From Parachlamydiaceae bacterium (lineage in GTDB: Bacteria; Chlamydiota; Chlamydiia; Chlamydiales; Parachlamydiaceae), in NCBI GenBank assembly GCA_030679615.1, contig JAUXSJ010000364.1:1-6702 (forward strand): 6,702 nt of DNA, in the 5' to 3' direction. Positions within the stretch are counted from its first letter, which is position 1; each line of letters begins with the position of its first letter. The notes under the pieces are model-generated. The model did not search any database and had not been told where the DNA came from. It was given only the letters and a program-made list of their open reading frames with translations. A program made the translations under genes and the position numbers. Shown piece by piece: positions 1 to 5,514 of the stretch.

Positions 1-576
1 ATCAATAAAATAATAAAAAAAGATAAAAACAATGAAAGAATAATTTTAGAAAAAAGTCAATGTGAAGAATTGGCCAATGTTTTAGCAATTCAAACTTTTG
101 AAATAGCGATAAGTTTAAAAGACCCTTCTGAAAAATACGAAATGCTCAAAAAATCCAGAAGTTTAGGGAATCCTGAAGCTTATTATGAATTAGGAAAACT
201 TTATTTAAAAAGTGGAGAAAAAGATAATGCTCTGAAATCTTGGGATAAAGGTTACGAAAATCATTCTCATGTCGGTTGTGGATACAAATCAGTAAAATAT
301 CGAATAAAAGATCTATTAGATAATTTTGATTACGACGATCTTGCTAGACTTATAAATGTTGGCGAAGAAGGCTCCAAAAAGGCTCAGCTCCTTCTTATCG
401 AAAAATTCCAACCCTATGATGTGAATGACGATTTTCTTTCTACAGTGATTGAGTGGTTGGTAAATATGATAGAAGAAGAAACGGATGAAGAAAAAAAAAT
501 TCAAATACAACAGAAACTTACTCAATTTCGTGATTGGGAGAAATCAGTAATAGAAGAAAATGATATAAATGGATAA
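1..576 (+). CDS. Partial Sel1/TPR-like repeat protein, C-terminal part (5' end outside window)
   Basis: The frame is open from base 1 to the TAA at 574-576, giving 191 visible residues, so the gene is cut by the window edge. No in-frame ATG exists. The first conventional alternative start is TTG at 70, but coding-like sequence continues upstream of it and no Shine-Dalgarno precedes it. One helical repeat is visible at about residues 57-84: NPEAYYELGKLYLKSGEKDN, then ALKSWDKG. Its spacing of Ala, Tyr, Leu and Gly fits a Sel1/TPR hairpin. The rest is predicted helical and ends in an acidic, coiled-coil-like stretch (MIEEETDEEKK). Such repeats usually mediate protein-protein contacts; the partner is unknown. 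Composition is AT-rich (14 G/C in the 60 bases at 181-240). No signal peptide or membrane segment is visible in this part. The coding status is secure; the repeat assignment is moderate. Confidence 0.7.
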   Translation: MNKIIKKDKNNERIILEKSQCEELANVLAIQTFEIAISLKDPSEKYEMLKKSRSLGNPEAYYELGKLYLKSGEKDNALKSWDKGYENHSHVGCGYKSVKYRIKDLLDNFDYDDLARLINVGEEGSKKAQLLLIEKFQPYDVNDDFLSTVIEWLVNMIEEETDEEKKIQIQQKLTQFRDWEKSVIEENDING

Positions 577-589
577 AAAAATCAATATC

Positions 590-598
590 TGCTATACT
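590..598 (+). promoter_or_regulatory. Extended -10 promoter for the FliO-like operon
   Basis: TGCTATACT at 590-598 fits the extended -10 pattern TGnTATAAT with one mismatch in the hexamer (593-598). It lies just after the stop of the upstream gene and about 49 bases before the ATG at 647. No good -35 hexamer lies 16-18 bases upstream (570-575 reads tggata), which is tolerated when the TG extension is present. It is the only promoter-like signal in the 70-base gap and probably drives the genes at 647-2475. Confidence 0.5.
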
Positions 599-646
599 AT
601 ATTAGAGAAAATCATGTCCGATTCTTAAGATGAAGTGAGTTTATCT

Positions 647-1084
647 ATGAAAATCATTTTTCGTTTCTTCCTAACTTTTTTTCTATTACTCACTCATCAT
701 GTGATTGCTGATGAAATGACTAAGCAATCCTCTTCGAATCATTATGAAGTAGTAGAAAATTCGGAATTGGATAGTAATTTTCAAGATAGTGATAGTGATA
801 ATCAACCTGACTCTTTTCAAGCGAAATTTCGTAAGATGCTCACTTTACTTGCTTTAATCATTGCATTTATGATTATCGCAGCATGGTCTTTAAAAAAATT
901 AATGAAAACAAAACTTGTAAAGTTAAACACAGATAGTGCGATTAAAGTCATTGAAACCAGATCTCTTTCCCCAAAATCCACACTCTATTTAGTCGAAATC
1001 GAAGATCAAACCATTCTTATAGCTGAAACAGGATCGAGTGTTACACATTTATCTACAATTTCAAATCATAAAGGGCAAATATGA
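647..1084 (+). CDS. fliO: FliO-family membrane protein (export-gate assembly factor-like)
   Basis: Predicted product of 145 residues. Residues 1-21 form a signal peptide with a hydrophobic FFLTFFLLL core and a V-I-A cleavage motif before DE. An acidic, Ser/Asp/Asn-rich linker (about 22-57) follows, then one membrane helix at about 64-82 (MLTLLALIIAFMIIAAW) with a basic KKLMKTK end. The C-terminal domain (about 96-138) has the FliO pattern: IKVIETRSLSPKSTLYLVEI, then a β-strand pair with ILIAET. In flagellar systems FliO is an inner-membrane helper that stabilises assembly of the FliP ring. Non-flagellar type III systems normally lack it. The ATG at 647 is preferred because it starts the signal peptide directly; an in-frame GTG at 635 would add four residues. 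The stop overlaps the next ATG (ATGA, 1081-1084). Family call is fairly firm; the role here is inferred. Confidence 0.72.
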   Translation: MKIIFRFFLTFFLLLTHHVIADEMTKQSSSNHYEVVENSELDSNFQDSDSDNQPDSFQAKFRKMLTLLALIIAFMIIAAWSLKKLMKTKLVKLNTDSAIKVIETRSLSPKSTLYLVEIEDQTILIAETGSSVTHLSTISNHKGQI

Positions 1085-1248
1085 TAAATTTTTGTTATCG
1101 TTTTTTATTTGTTTTATTCACTAGCATCGCCTTGACTGGATGTTATCGCATGCCCACAGAAAACGACTATTCCTTAGTTCCGACTACTAATAATCCCACT
1201 GTGACATGTCAAAAAAGCCAAGGTTTAATGCCAAGCGCAACCTATTAA
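1081..1248 (+). CDS. Small lipoprotein (55 aa)
   Basis: A 55-residue frame starts in a 4-base ATGA overlap with the upstream stop and ends with TAA at 1246-1248. The N-terminus has one Arg, then a hydrophobic run ending in a textbook lipobox, ALTGC, with the lipidated Cys at residue 21. Cleavage by signal peptidase II would leave a mature peptide of only 35 residues, rich in Thr, Asn and Pro, with a second Cys at residue 43 and the C-terminus LMPSATY. The overlap implies translational coupling with the FliO-like gene, and the next gene begins 10 bases downstream, so it is an operon member. I do not recognise its family. By position it may be an envelope partner of the FliO-like protein or of the secretion machinery, but nothing in the sequence proves this. 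Confidence 0.72.
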   Translation: MINFCYRFLFVLFTSIALTGCYRMPTENDYSLVPTTNNPTVTCQKSQGLMPSATY

Positions 1249-1258
1249 AAGGAATATC

Positions 1259-1789
1259 ATGATTACATTAAGTTCTGAGTCTCTATTAGACTTCATGCAA
1301 AAGAATCAATACCAAGCTGAAATACAAGCTGAGACTCAGCAAATTTTTTCTCTTTTAAAATTTGAACAAAGAGAATTTCCCTTATTTATTAGAATTTTTG
1401 ATGAAGGACATCTACTTCAAATTCTTATTTTTGTTCCATCTCTGCTTGAAACAAGTGAAAATTATGACCCCGCGAAAATTCCTTTAAATGGAAAATTGAA
1501 TAAACCTGAAGTCATTGCTGATTTAGCTCGTTTACTTCATCTTTTTAATAAAGAATTAGATGTTCCAGGTTTTGGATTGGATGAAATGGCAGGTATTGTT
1601 TTTTATCGTATCATGTTGCCGACTCCAAAAAAACAAATCGATTCTGAATTACTTCTCGCTTACATTAAAACAGCTGAACATGTTTGTCAGATGTTTTCTC
1701 CATCTATCCAAGCAGTAAGTTCGGGCAAGATGACGTTAGATCAAATTTTAGAAAAAGCACAACAAGTAAGTAACAAAGAATCAGAATGA
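1259..1789 (+). CDS. Probable type III secretion chaperone, Mcsc (CT260)-like
   Basis: Predicted cytosolic protein of 176 residues with no signal peptide or membrane helix. Its layout suits a small α/β type III chaperone: an N-terminal helix (about 4-14), alternating strands (about 20-60, including FPLFIRIF and LLQILIFVP), a helix (ADLARLLHLFNKEL, about 88-101), a strand pair (GFGLDEMAGIVFYRIMLP) and a long C-terminal helix (about 126-145). In C. trachomatis the chaperone Mcsc (CT260) binds secreted cargo such as Cap1 and the C-ring protein CdsQ, and is followed by dnaQ_2 (CT261). The same order, next to an exonuclease with the same architecture, is the main ground for the call; I could not align the proteins. 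A Shine-Dalgarno (AAAAGGA, 1247-1253) precedes the ATG. The stop overlaps the next start by 4 bases. A general YbjN-like chaperone-fold protein is the main alternative. Confidence 0.58.
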   Translation: MITLSSESLLDFMQKNQYQAEIQAETQQIFSLLKFEQREFPLFIRIFDEGHLLQILIFVPSLLETSENYDPAKIPLNGKLNKPEVIADLARLLHLFNKELDVPGFGLDEMAGIVFYRIMLPTPKKQIDSELLLAYIKTAEHVCQMFSPSIQAVSSGKMTLDQILEKAQQVSNKESE

Positions 1790-2475
1790 GAGCCATTTAT
1801 TACGATACAGAAACGACAGGACTAAAAGCGGAAAATGATCGTATCATTGAAATTGCAGCGTATGATCCTGTTTTAGATCGACGATTTGAAATGTTTGTGA
1901 ATCCCGGTTTTCCAATTCCACCAGAAGCCACAGCTATACATAAAATAACCGATGAGATGGTTGCATCTGCTCCTTCTTGGGCTGATGTAGGTCAACAATT
2001 CATAGAATTTTGTGAAGGAGATGTTGTTTTAATTGCCCATAATAACGACGCCTTTGATTACCATTTTTTACGTCTTGAATTTGAACGTCATGCAATTCCC
2101 TTACCTACATGGAAATTTATTGATTCTTTAAAATGGTTCAGGAAATATCGTCCGGATCTTCCAAGACATACATTGCAATTTTTACGTGAAATCTACGATA
2201 TCCCAGCTAATCAAGCTCACCGAGCTTTGGATGACGTTATTGTTTTGCATCAAGTATTTGATAAAGGAATTGATGATTTGTCAATTTCTGATGTTTACGC
2301 TCTTTTGAACAAGCCAAAAGATCTGCAGCATATGCCTTTTGGAAAACATCAAGGTGTGCCGTTAGCAAAAGTTCCGAAAAATTATGTGCAATGGCTATCA
2401 ACAAGTGGATGTTTTGATAAAATTGAAAACCAAGAGTTAAAAGCACAATTTTCTAAGTTGGGTTTATTAAACTAA
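1786..2475 (+). CDS. dnaQ: DnaQ-family 3'-5' exonuclease with C-terminal DUF3820-like domain
   Basis: Predicted product of 229 residues. The exonuclease domain (about 1-160) keeps all DEDDh residues: D7 and E9 in YYDTETTG (Exo I), D91 in HNNDAFDYHFL (Exo II), and H145 plus D150 in AHRALDDV (Exo III). It should therefore be an active Mg-dependent 3'-5' exonuclease of the DNA polymerase III epsilon superfamily. A second domain (about 181-206) reads MPFGKHQGVPLAKVPKNYVQ then WL, the pattern of the DUF3820 family, seen at the C-terminus of some DnaQ-like proteins. There is no clamp-binding C-terminus like that of E. coli epsilon, so this may be an auxiliary repair exonuclease rather than the replicative proofreader. 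The start overlaps the upstream stop (ATGA, 1786-1789), indicating translational coupling. A hairpin terminator follows 12 bases after the stop. Confidence 0.9.
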   Translation: MRAIYYDTETTGLKAENDRIIEIAAYDPVLDRRFEMFVNPGFPIPPEATAIHKITDEMVASAPSWADVGQQFIEFCEGDVVLIAHNNDAFDYHFLRLEFERHAIPLPTWKFIDSLKWFRKYRPDLPRHTLQFLREIYDIPANQAHRALDDVIVLHQVFDKGIDDLSISDVYALLNKPKDLQHMPFGKHQGVPLAKVPKNYVQWLSTSGCFDKIENQELKAQFSKLGLLN

Positions 2476-2487
2476 ATGCTTGCCTCT

Positions 2488-2520
2488 ATGTAGCCCAGAC
2501 TATTGTCTAGGCTACATTTT
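2488..2520 (+). terminator. Rho-independent terminator after dnaQ
   Basis: ATGTAGCCCAGAC (2488-2500) and GTCTAGGCTACAT (2505-2517) form a 13-bp stem with one C/A mismatch around a 4-base loop (TATT). A run of four T (2517-2520) follows, its first base shared with the stem. The T-tract is short but the stem is strong and well placed, 12 bases after the dnaQ stop. It separates the secretion/exonuclease operon from pabBC. Confidence 0.75.
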
Positions 2521-2531
2521 ATCATTAGACT
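2503..2531 (+). promoter_or_regulatory. Candidate pabB promoter overlapping the terminator
   Basis: TTGTCT (2503-2508) and TAGACT (2526-2531) are spaced by 17 bases, as expected for a housekeeping-sigma promoter. Each hexamer keeps only about four consensus positions. It would place the transcript start near 2538, shortly before the Shine-Dalgarno at 2542. The -35 lies inside the terminator hairpin. This is a weak prediction, offered because a promoter is needed between the terminator and pabB. Confidence 0.25.
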
Positions 2532-2541
2532 CAGACCTAAA

Positions 2542-2548
2542 AAGAAGG
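2542..2548 (+). promoter_or_regulatory. Ribosome binding site that fixes the TTG start of pabB
   Basis: AAGAAGG lies 9 bases before the TTG at 2558. An in-frame TAA at 2549-2551 rules out a longer product, and the first internal Met is about residue 101, inside the conserved domain. The TTG is therefore the best-supported start. Confidence 0.7.
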
Positions 2549-2557
2549 TAATTCTCA

Positions 2558-3961
2558 TTGTCTAATTTCTCATTTACTCTATCATCACACGAGCTTTTAG
2601 CTGTTGCTAATTTCTTTTCTGAATTTGAAGGTACGATACTCTTATTTTCAGGTGGCGTTTCTGAAACAGTTAAATTTTCTTACTTAGGTTTATTTCCTCA
2701 TGAGTCAGTTCTTATTCGAGGAGATACTCTTGTTCACAATCAAGGATCCTCTCAAATATTGAAAATTAATAATCCTTGGGATGCACTTCAAAACGAATTT
2801 TTTTCCAAGTTTTCTCAATCTATTGATTCATTTGCTTTCGGATGGTTGAGTTATCAAATGGGCTTTACAGCTGACCTAGATTATCATTTTAATACTCAAT
2901 ATACATCGACAACTCCTGATGCATACTGGCAAAGATGTGCGGTTACATTAATATTTAATCATGAAATGAATGAATGCAGCGTACAGTTAGAATTAGGTCA
3001 ATTATTACAAATGGATAAATGTTATCAGGAATGGATTCAAAAGTTATCTATAAAAGATGGTTGGATAGAATTATTGAAAAAACTTAGTTTAGATGATGTT
3101 TTAAGTAATACTCAAACTATTAATAAAATTCATGAAGATCAGCTCAGTTCAAATAATTTTATAAATAAAGTTCAAAAGGCCCAAGAGTACATTAAAGCAG
3201 GTGAAATTTATCAAGTGAACCTTTCACAACCTTTCTTTTTTGATCATGTTACCTCCCCTTTTAAATTATTTTATCAAATGTGCATAAATCATCCGGCTCC
3301 ATTTTCTGCATTTATCAACACAAAAGAGCTAGCGATCGTATCCATATCACCAGAACGATTTTTATGTAAACAAGGTGAAACATTAGAAACTCGTCCAATT
3401 AAAGGAACGATTAAGCGAGGTACGTCTGAAGCATCTGATAAAATCTTAAAAGAAACACTACTTAACTCAGAGAAAGAACGCGCAGAACTTCTTATGATTA
3501 CAGATTTAATGAGGAATGATTTAGGAAAAATTAGCCAAGTGGGCTCTGTGCATACGTTGAGTATTTGGAAATGTGAAACCTATTCTAAAGTTTTTCATTT
3601 AGTTTCCATTATTCAATCCCTTGCTAAGATTACTCTCAATTCCTTAGAAATTGTGCGCTCTTGTTTTCCCGGAGGATCCATTACAGGTTGTCCTAAGCTT
3701 AGGTCAATGGAAATTATTAATGAATTAGAAGATATTCCAAGAGGATTGTATACTGGATCGATTGGTTATTTTAAAAGCTCTGGGGATTTCGATTTAAATA
3801 TTGCAATTCGAACCTTAGTGATTCTTAAAAATGGTCCCGCATCTTTGCATTTAGGAAGTGGAATCGTTTATGATTCTGATCCCCTACAAGAATACTATGA
3901 AATACTAGCAAAAGGTGCTTCATTTTTTGAGAGCATGAAGCACCCTATTGAGATGATATGA
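2558..3961 (+). CDS. pabB: Aminodeoxychorismate synthase component I (PabB)
   Basis: Predicted product of 467 residues, the usual length for a stand-alone PabB. It converts chorismate and ammonia to 4-amino-4-deoxychorismate, the first step to p-aminobenzoate for folate; the ammonia normally comes from the PabA amidotransferase. The N-terminal domain (about 1-185) is divergent. The chorismate-binding domain (about 200-460) has the family motifs: GEIYQVNLSQ (215-224), TRPIKGT (278-284), ERAELLMITDLMRNDLG (307-323), CFPGGSITGCPK (369-380) and SGIVYDSDPLQEYYE (434-448). Lys282 in PIKGT is the key discriminator: PabB enzymes have Lys here (Lys274 in E. coli), whereas anthranilate synthase TrpE has Ala (PIAGT). 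No fused amidotransferase or lyase domain is present. The start is a TTG with a good Shine-Dalgarno. The stop overlaps pabC by four bases, which is strong support for one operon. Confidence 0.92.
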   Translation: MSNFSFTLSSHELLAVANFFSEFEGTILLFSGGVSETVKFSYLGLFPHESVLIRGDTLVHNQGSSQILKINNPWDALQNEFFSKFSQSIDSFAFGWLSYQMGFTADLDYHFNTQYTSTTPDAYWQRCAVTLIFNHEMNECSVQLELGQLLQMDKCYQEWIQKLSIKDGWIELLKKLSLDDVLSNTQTINKIHEDQLSSNNFINKVQKAQEYIKAGEIYQVNLSQPFFFDHVTSPFKLFYQMCINHPAPFSAFINTKELAIVSISPERFLCKQGETLETRPIKGTIKRGTSEASDKILKETLLNSEKERAELLMITDLMRNDLGKISQVGSVHTLSIWKCETYSKVFHLVSIIQSLAKITLNSLEIVRSCFPGGSITGCPKLRSMEIINELEDIPRGLYTGSIGYFKSSGDFDLNIAIRTLVILKNGPASLHLGSGIVYDSDPLQEYYEILAKGASFFESMKHPIEMI

Positions 3962-4752
3962 AAAGAGCCATAAATTGGATTTTTATCAATAATGAAATAG
4001 TCTCTGAAGAAGAAGCAAATATTTCGATTACAGATCGCGGATTTTTATTTGGAGAAGGGATTTTTACGACCATAAGAGTCAATCAAGGTAAATGCGAATT
4101 TTTGAATGAACATCTTACTCGATTACATAGCCATGCCAAATTCTTAAATTTTACATTGCCAGAGATCTCACATGATTGGATTAATGAATTAATTTTAAAA
4201 AATCAATCGTATGATGGGATATGGAAATTAAAAATTATGGTCACCCTAATTGAAATCAAACAGGAATGTACGGCCAACAATATTATTATGACTTTACATC
4301 CTTATCAAACATCTTACCCTTCTCTCGTAAAACTATGTATTTTTCCTCATCCTTTTTACACCCCTCTTTCCCTTATTAAAAGTCTTTCTTATGCACACCA
4401 TAACTATGCATACAACTATGCAAAGAATATTGGTTTTGATGATGCCATTTATATAAATGAAGGTGGATTTTTATTAGAAACAAGTCGAGCAAACATTTTT
4501 TGGATAGATGATAGAGGATGTTGGATTCCTGATATGAGCCTCCTCTATTTAAAAGGTATTATTTTACAACAAGTGATAGCTAAATTGAAAATTCCTATTC
4601 ATTTCACCAAAGCAAAACTAGAGAATATTTCAGAGGATGCGAATGTTTTTATCTGTAATTCAATGGTGCATTTTCATCCCGTTGAAGTCATTGAAAATCG
4701 TTTATTTAAAAGAAATACTAATTTCGAAAGCATTTTAAAGAAAATTTTTTGA
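3958..4752 (+). CDS. pabC: Aminodeoxychorismate lyase (PabC), fold-type IV PLP enzyme
   Basis: Predicted product of 264 residues, typical for PabC. The enzyme eliminates pyruvate from 4-amino-4-deoxychorismate, giving p-aminobenzoate. Fold-type IV landmarks appear in order: ITDRGFLFGEGIFTTIRV (24-41), EHLTRLH (51-57, with Arg55 expected to hold the PLP phosphate), Lys141 in LIKSLSY as the likely Schiff-base lysine, GFDDAIYIN (159-167), LLETSRANIFW (172-182, with Glu174) and LKGI (198-201). These motifs are shared with branched-chain and D-amino acid aminotransferases, so sequence alone would allow IlvE or Dat. The 4-base ATGA overlap with pabB (3958-3961) makes PabC much the best call. Translation is probably coupled to pabB. 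No simple hairpin terminator directly follows; the large palindrome begins about 75 bases downstream and could end transcription. Confidence 0.88.
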   Translation: MKRAINWIFINNEIVSEEEANISITDRGFLFGEGIFTTIRVNQGKCEFLNEHLTRLHSHAKFLNFTLPEISHDWINELILKNQSYDGIWKLKIMVTLIEIKQECTANNIIMTLHPYQTSYPSLVKLCIFPHPFYTPLSLIKSLSYAHHNYAYNYAKNIGFDDAIYINEGGFLLETSRANIFWIDDRGCWIPDMSLLYLKGIILQQVIAKLKIPIHFTKAKLENISEDANVFICNSMVHFHPVEVIENRLFKRNTNFESILKKIF

Positions 4753-4826
4753 CAACTGACGTTCAATAGTGCTCTCCAACTTAAGATTTATTTCGTTCTT
4801 TTACTTGTAACTGACTTTAGACGTCA
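4753..4826. other. Gene-free flank between pabC and the palindromic element
   Basis: No coding frame or RNA gene is visible. CAACTGACGT (4753-4762) is the inverse of ACGTCAATTG (4821-4830) with one mismatch, 58 bases apart, and AACTGAC recurs directly at 4754 and 4809. These weak repeats may be eroded outer parts of the adjacent foldback element. Confidence 0.35.
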
Positions 4827-4996
4827 ATTGACCGCTGAGCTCACAGTTTTACTTTAGGTTTTTTTATTCGATCGTCATGAATTCATCATACCTTTTGGAG
4901 TGCGAAAACCCTGCCCTTACAGATGGACACATCTTTTTGTTCACAACACTTAACGTATTTTGCAAAACAATAATTGATTTCTGTAGTCCGATAGAC

Positions 4997-5143
4997 CGTT
5001 ACTTCTCGAAAACAATTTAACGCAGAGGCGGGGAGACGGGAAGACGCAGAGAAAAACGTTTATAAAATTATATTGGTTAAATGTTCGTCTCTGTGTCTCC
5101 CTGTCTCCTCGCCTCTGCGTTAAATTGTTTTCGAGAAGTAACG
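4997..5143. repeat. Central 56-base inverted repeat with GAGACGCA-type octamers
   Basis: The arms 4997-5052 and 5088-5143 match at 52 of 56 positions. The outer 34 bases are perfect, and all four mismatches are transitions in the purine-rich part. Read on the plus strand, three of the four would be G-U pairs in RNA. The left arm is built of degenerate octamers from 5017: TTAACGCA, GAGGCGGG, GAGACGGG, AAGACGCA, GAGAAAAA. One strand of each arm is nearly all purine. A 62-codon open frame at 5081-5269 crosses this block but is composed of repeat sequence and is not called as a gene. Confidence 0.85.
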
Positions 5144-5211
5144 ACCTATAGAGTTACAAAACAATTGTTAATCAATTGTTGTGAACAAAAAGATGTGTCA
5201 ATATGTAAGGG

Positions 5212-5323
5212 CCCTGCCTTCGCTTTTTTATGGTTCGGATATACATATAAGCACTATAGATTGCATTGAAGTGACATCGCATCATTATTTTATTCTCTCG
5301 TGAAAAAATAAGCGAAGGCAGGG
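5212..5323. repeat. Small inverted-repeat element nested in the right arm
   Basis: CCCTGCCTTCGCTT (5212-5225) and AAGCGAAGGCAGGG (5310-5323) are perfect 14-base inverted repeats bounding 84 AT-rich bases. The corresponding place in the left arm (around 4901-4917) lacks this segment and reads directly through the equivalent of GTAAGGG-CAGGGT. The 112-base unit is too short to code for anything. No clean target-site duplication is seen. It looks like a MITE-like insertion into the palindrome; loss of the matching piece from the left arm is the alternative. Confidence 0.6.
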
Positions 5324-5395
5324 TCTCTAAAAAGTATGATGAATTCATGACGATCGAATAAAAAAACCTAAAGTCGACTTACCTTAGCGGTTAAT

Positions 5396-5514
5396 TTTTA
5401 TGTCATTGTCGCTTAGGTTGATGACATTGAGCGATGCAAAAGCCTAGGAAAATGTAAAGTAATCATCGCATCCTTAAAAACCGACATTTTAAATCAATTA
5501 ATCAATAAGTTTGA
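5396..5514. other. Gene-free flank between the palindrome and the minus-strand gene
   Basis: No coding frame is visible. Small inverted motifs occur: ATGTCAT (5400-5406) with ATGACAT (5421-5427), and ACCTTAGCG (5381-5389, in the palindrome edge) with CGCTTAGGT (5411-5419, one mismatch). Neither is followed by a T-run on either strand, so no standard terminator for the minus-strand gene can be called here. Confidence 0.35.

Larger units (their letters stand above)
4851..5374. repeat. Perfect 41-base outer inverted repeat of the palindrome
   Basis: The left arm 4851-4891 and right arm 5334-5374 are exact reverse complements. Each holds a run of seven T (or A), the palindrome CGATCG and the 10-base palindrome ATGAATTCAT. 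After these blocks pairing continues inward as ctttTGGAG-like sequence with two mismatches, then breaks at the unequal segments. Exact identity over 41 bases, when other parts have diverged, suggests recent origin, gene conversion between arms, or selection on these ends. Confidence 0.9.
4827..5395. repeat. Nested imperfect palindrome / foldback (MITE-like) element
   Basis: Four pairs of inverted blocks occur in mirror order. ATTGACCGCTGAG (4827-4839) pairs with 5383-5395 (11 of 13). 4851-4891 pairs perfectly with 5334-5374 (41 bases). 4913-4948 pairs with 5177-5212 (34 of 36). 4997-5052 pairs with 5088-5143 (52 of 56, the first 34 perfect), around a 35-base AT-rich loop (5053-5087). The whole can fold into one long hairpin or a DNA cruciform. 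The stretches between blocks differ in length: the left arm has extra bases near 4949-4996 and the right arm carries an insert (5212-5323). There is no transposase frame and no clear target-site duplication. It is probably a non-autonomous transposable or foldback element, and it may serve as a two-way transcription barrier between convergent genes. Confidence 0.85.

Noticed and set aside
70..72. TTG as the true start of the left-edge gene
   Set aside because: The frame is open to base 1 with plausible protein sequence, and no ribosome binding site precedes the TTG.
316..525. A 69-codon minus-strand open frame rich in Phe and Ile
   Set aside because: It is antisense to the left-edge repeat protein, and its composition is just the complement of AT-rich coding DNA.
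635..637. GTG start for the FliO-like gene
   Set aside because: It would add four residues before the signal peptide; the ATG at 647 gives a cleaner N-terminus. It cannot be fully excluded.
2237..2446. A 69-codon minus-strand open frame
   Set aside because: It lies antisense inside dnaQ, whose catalytic and FGKHQG motifs prove the plus-strand frame.
2558..3961. Anthranilate synthase (TrpE) or isochorismate synthase
   Set aside because: The PIKGT motif with Lys282 is the PabB form (TrpE has PIAGT), and the neighbour is a pabC-like gene.
3958..4752. Branched-chain or D-amino acid aminotransferase
   Set aside because: The fold-type IV motifs are shared, but the 4-base overlap with pabB favours PabC.
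5081..5269. A 62-codon plus-strand open frame starting with ATG
   Set aside because: It lies wholly in the palindrome, is made of repeat sequence, has no Shine-Dalgarno and gives a Cys-rich peptide with no family likeness.
4827..5395. CRISPR array or autonomous insertion sequence
   Set aside because: The repeats are inverted rather than evenly spaced direct repeats, and no transposase or cas frame exists.
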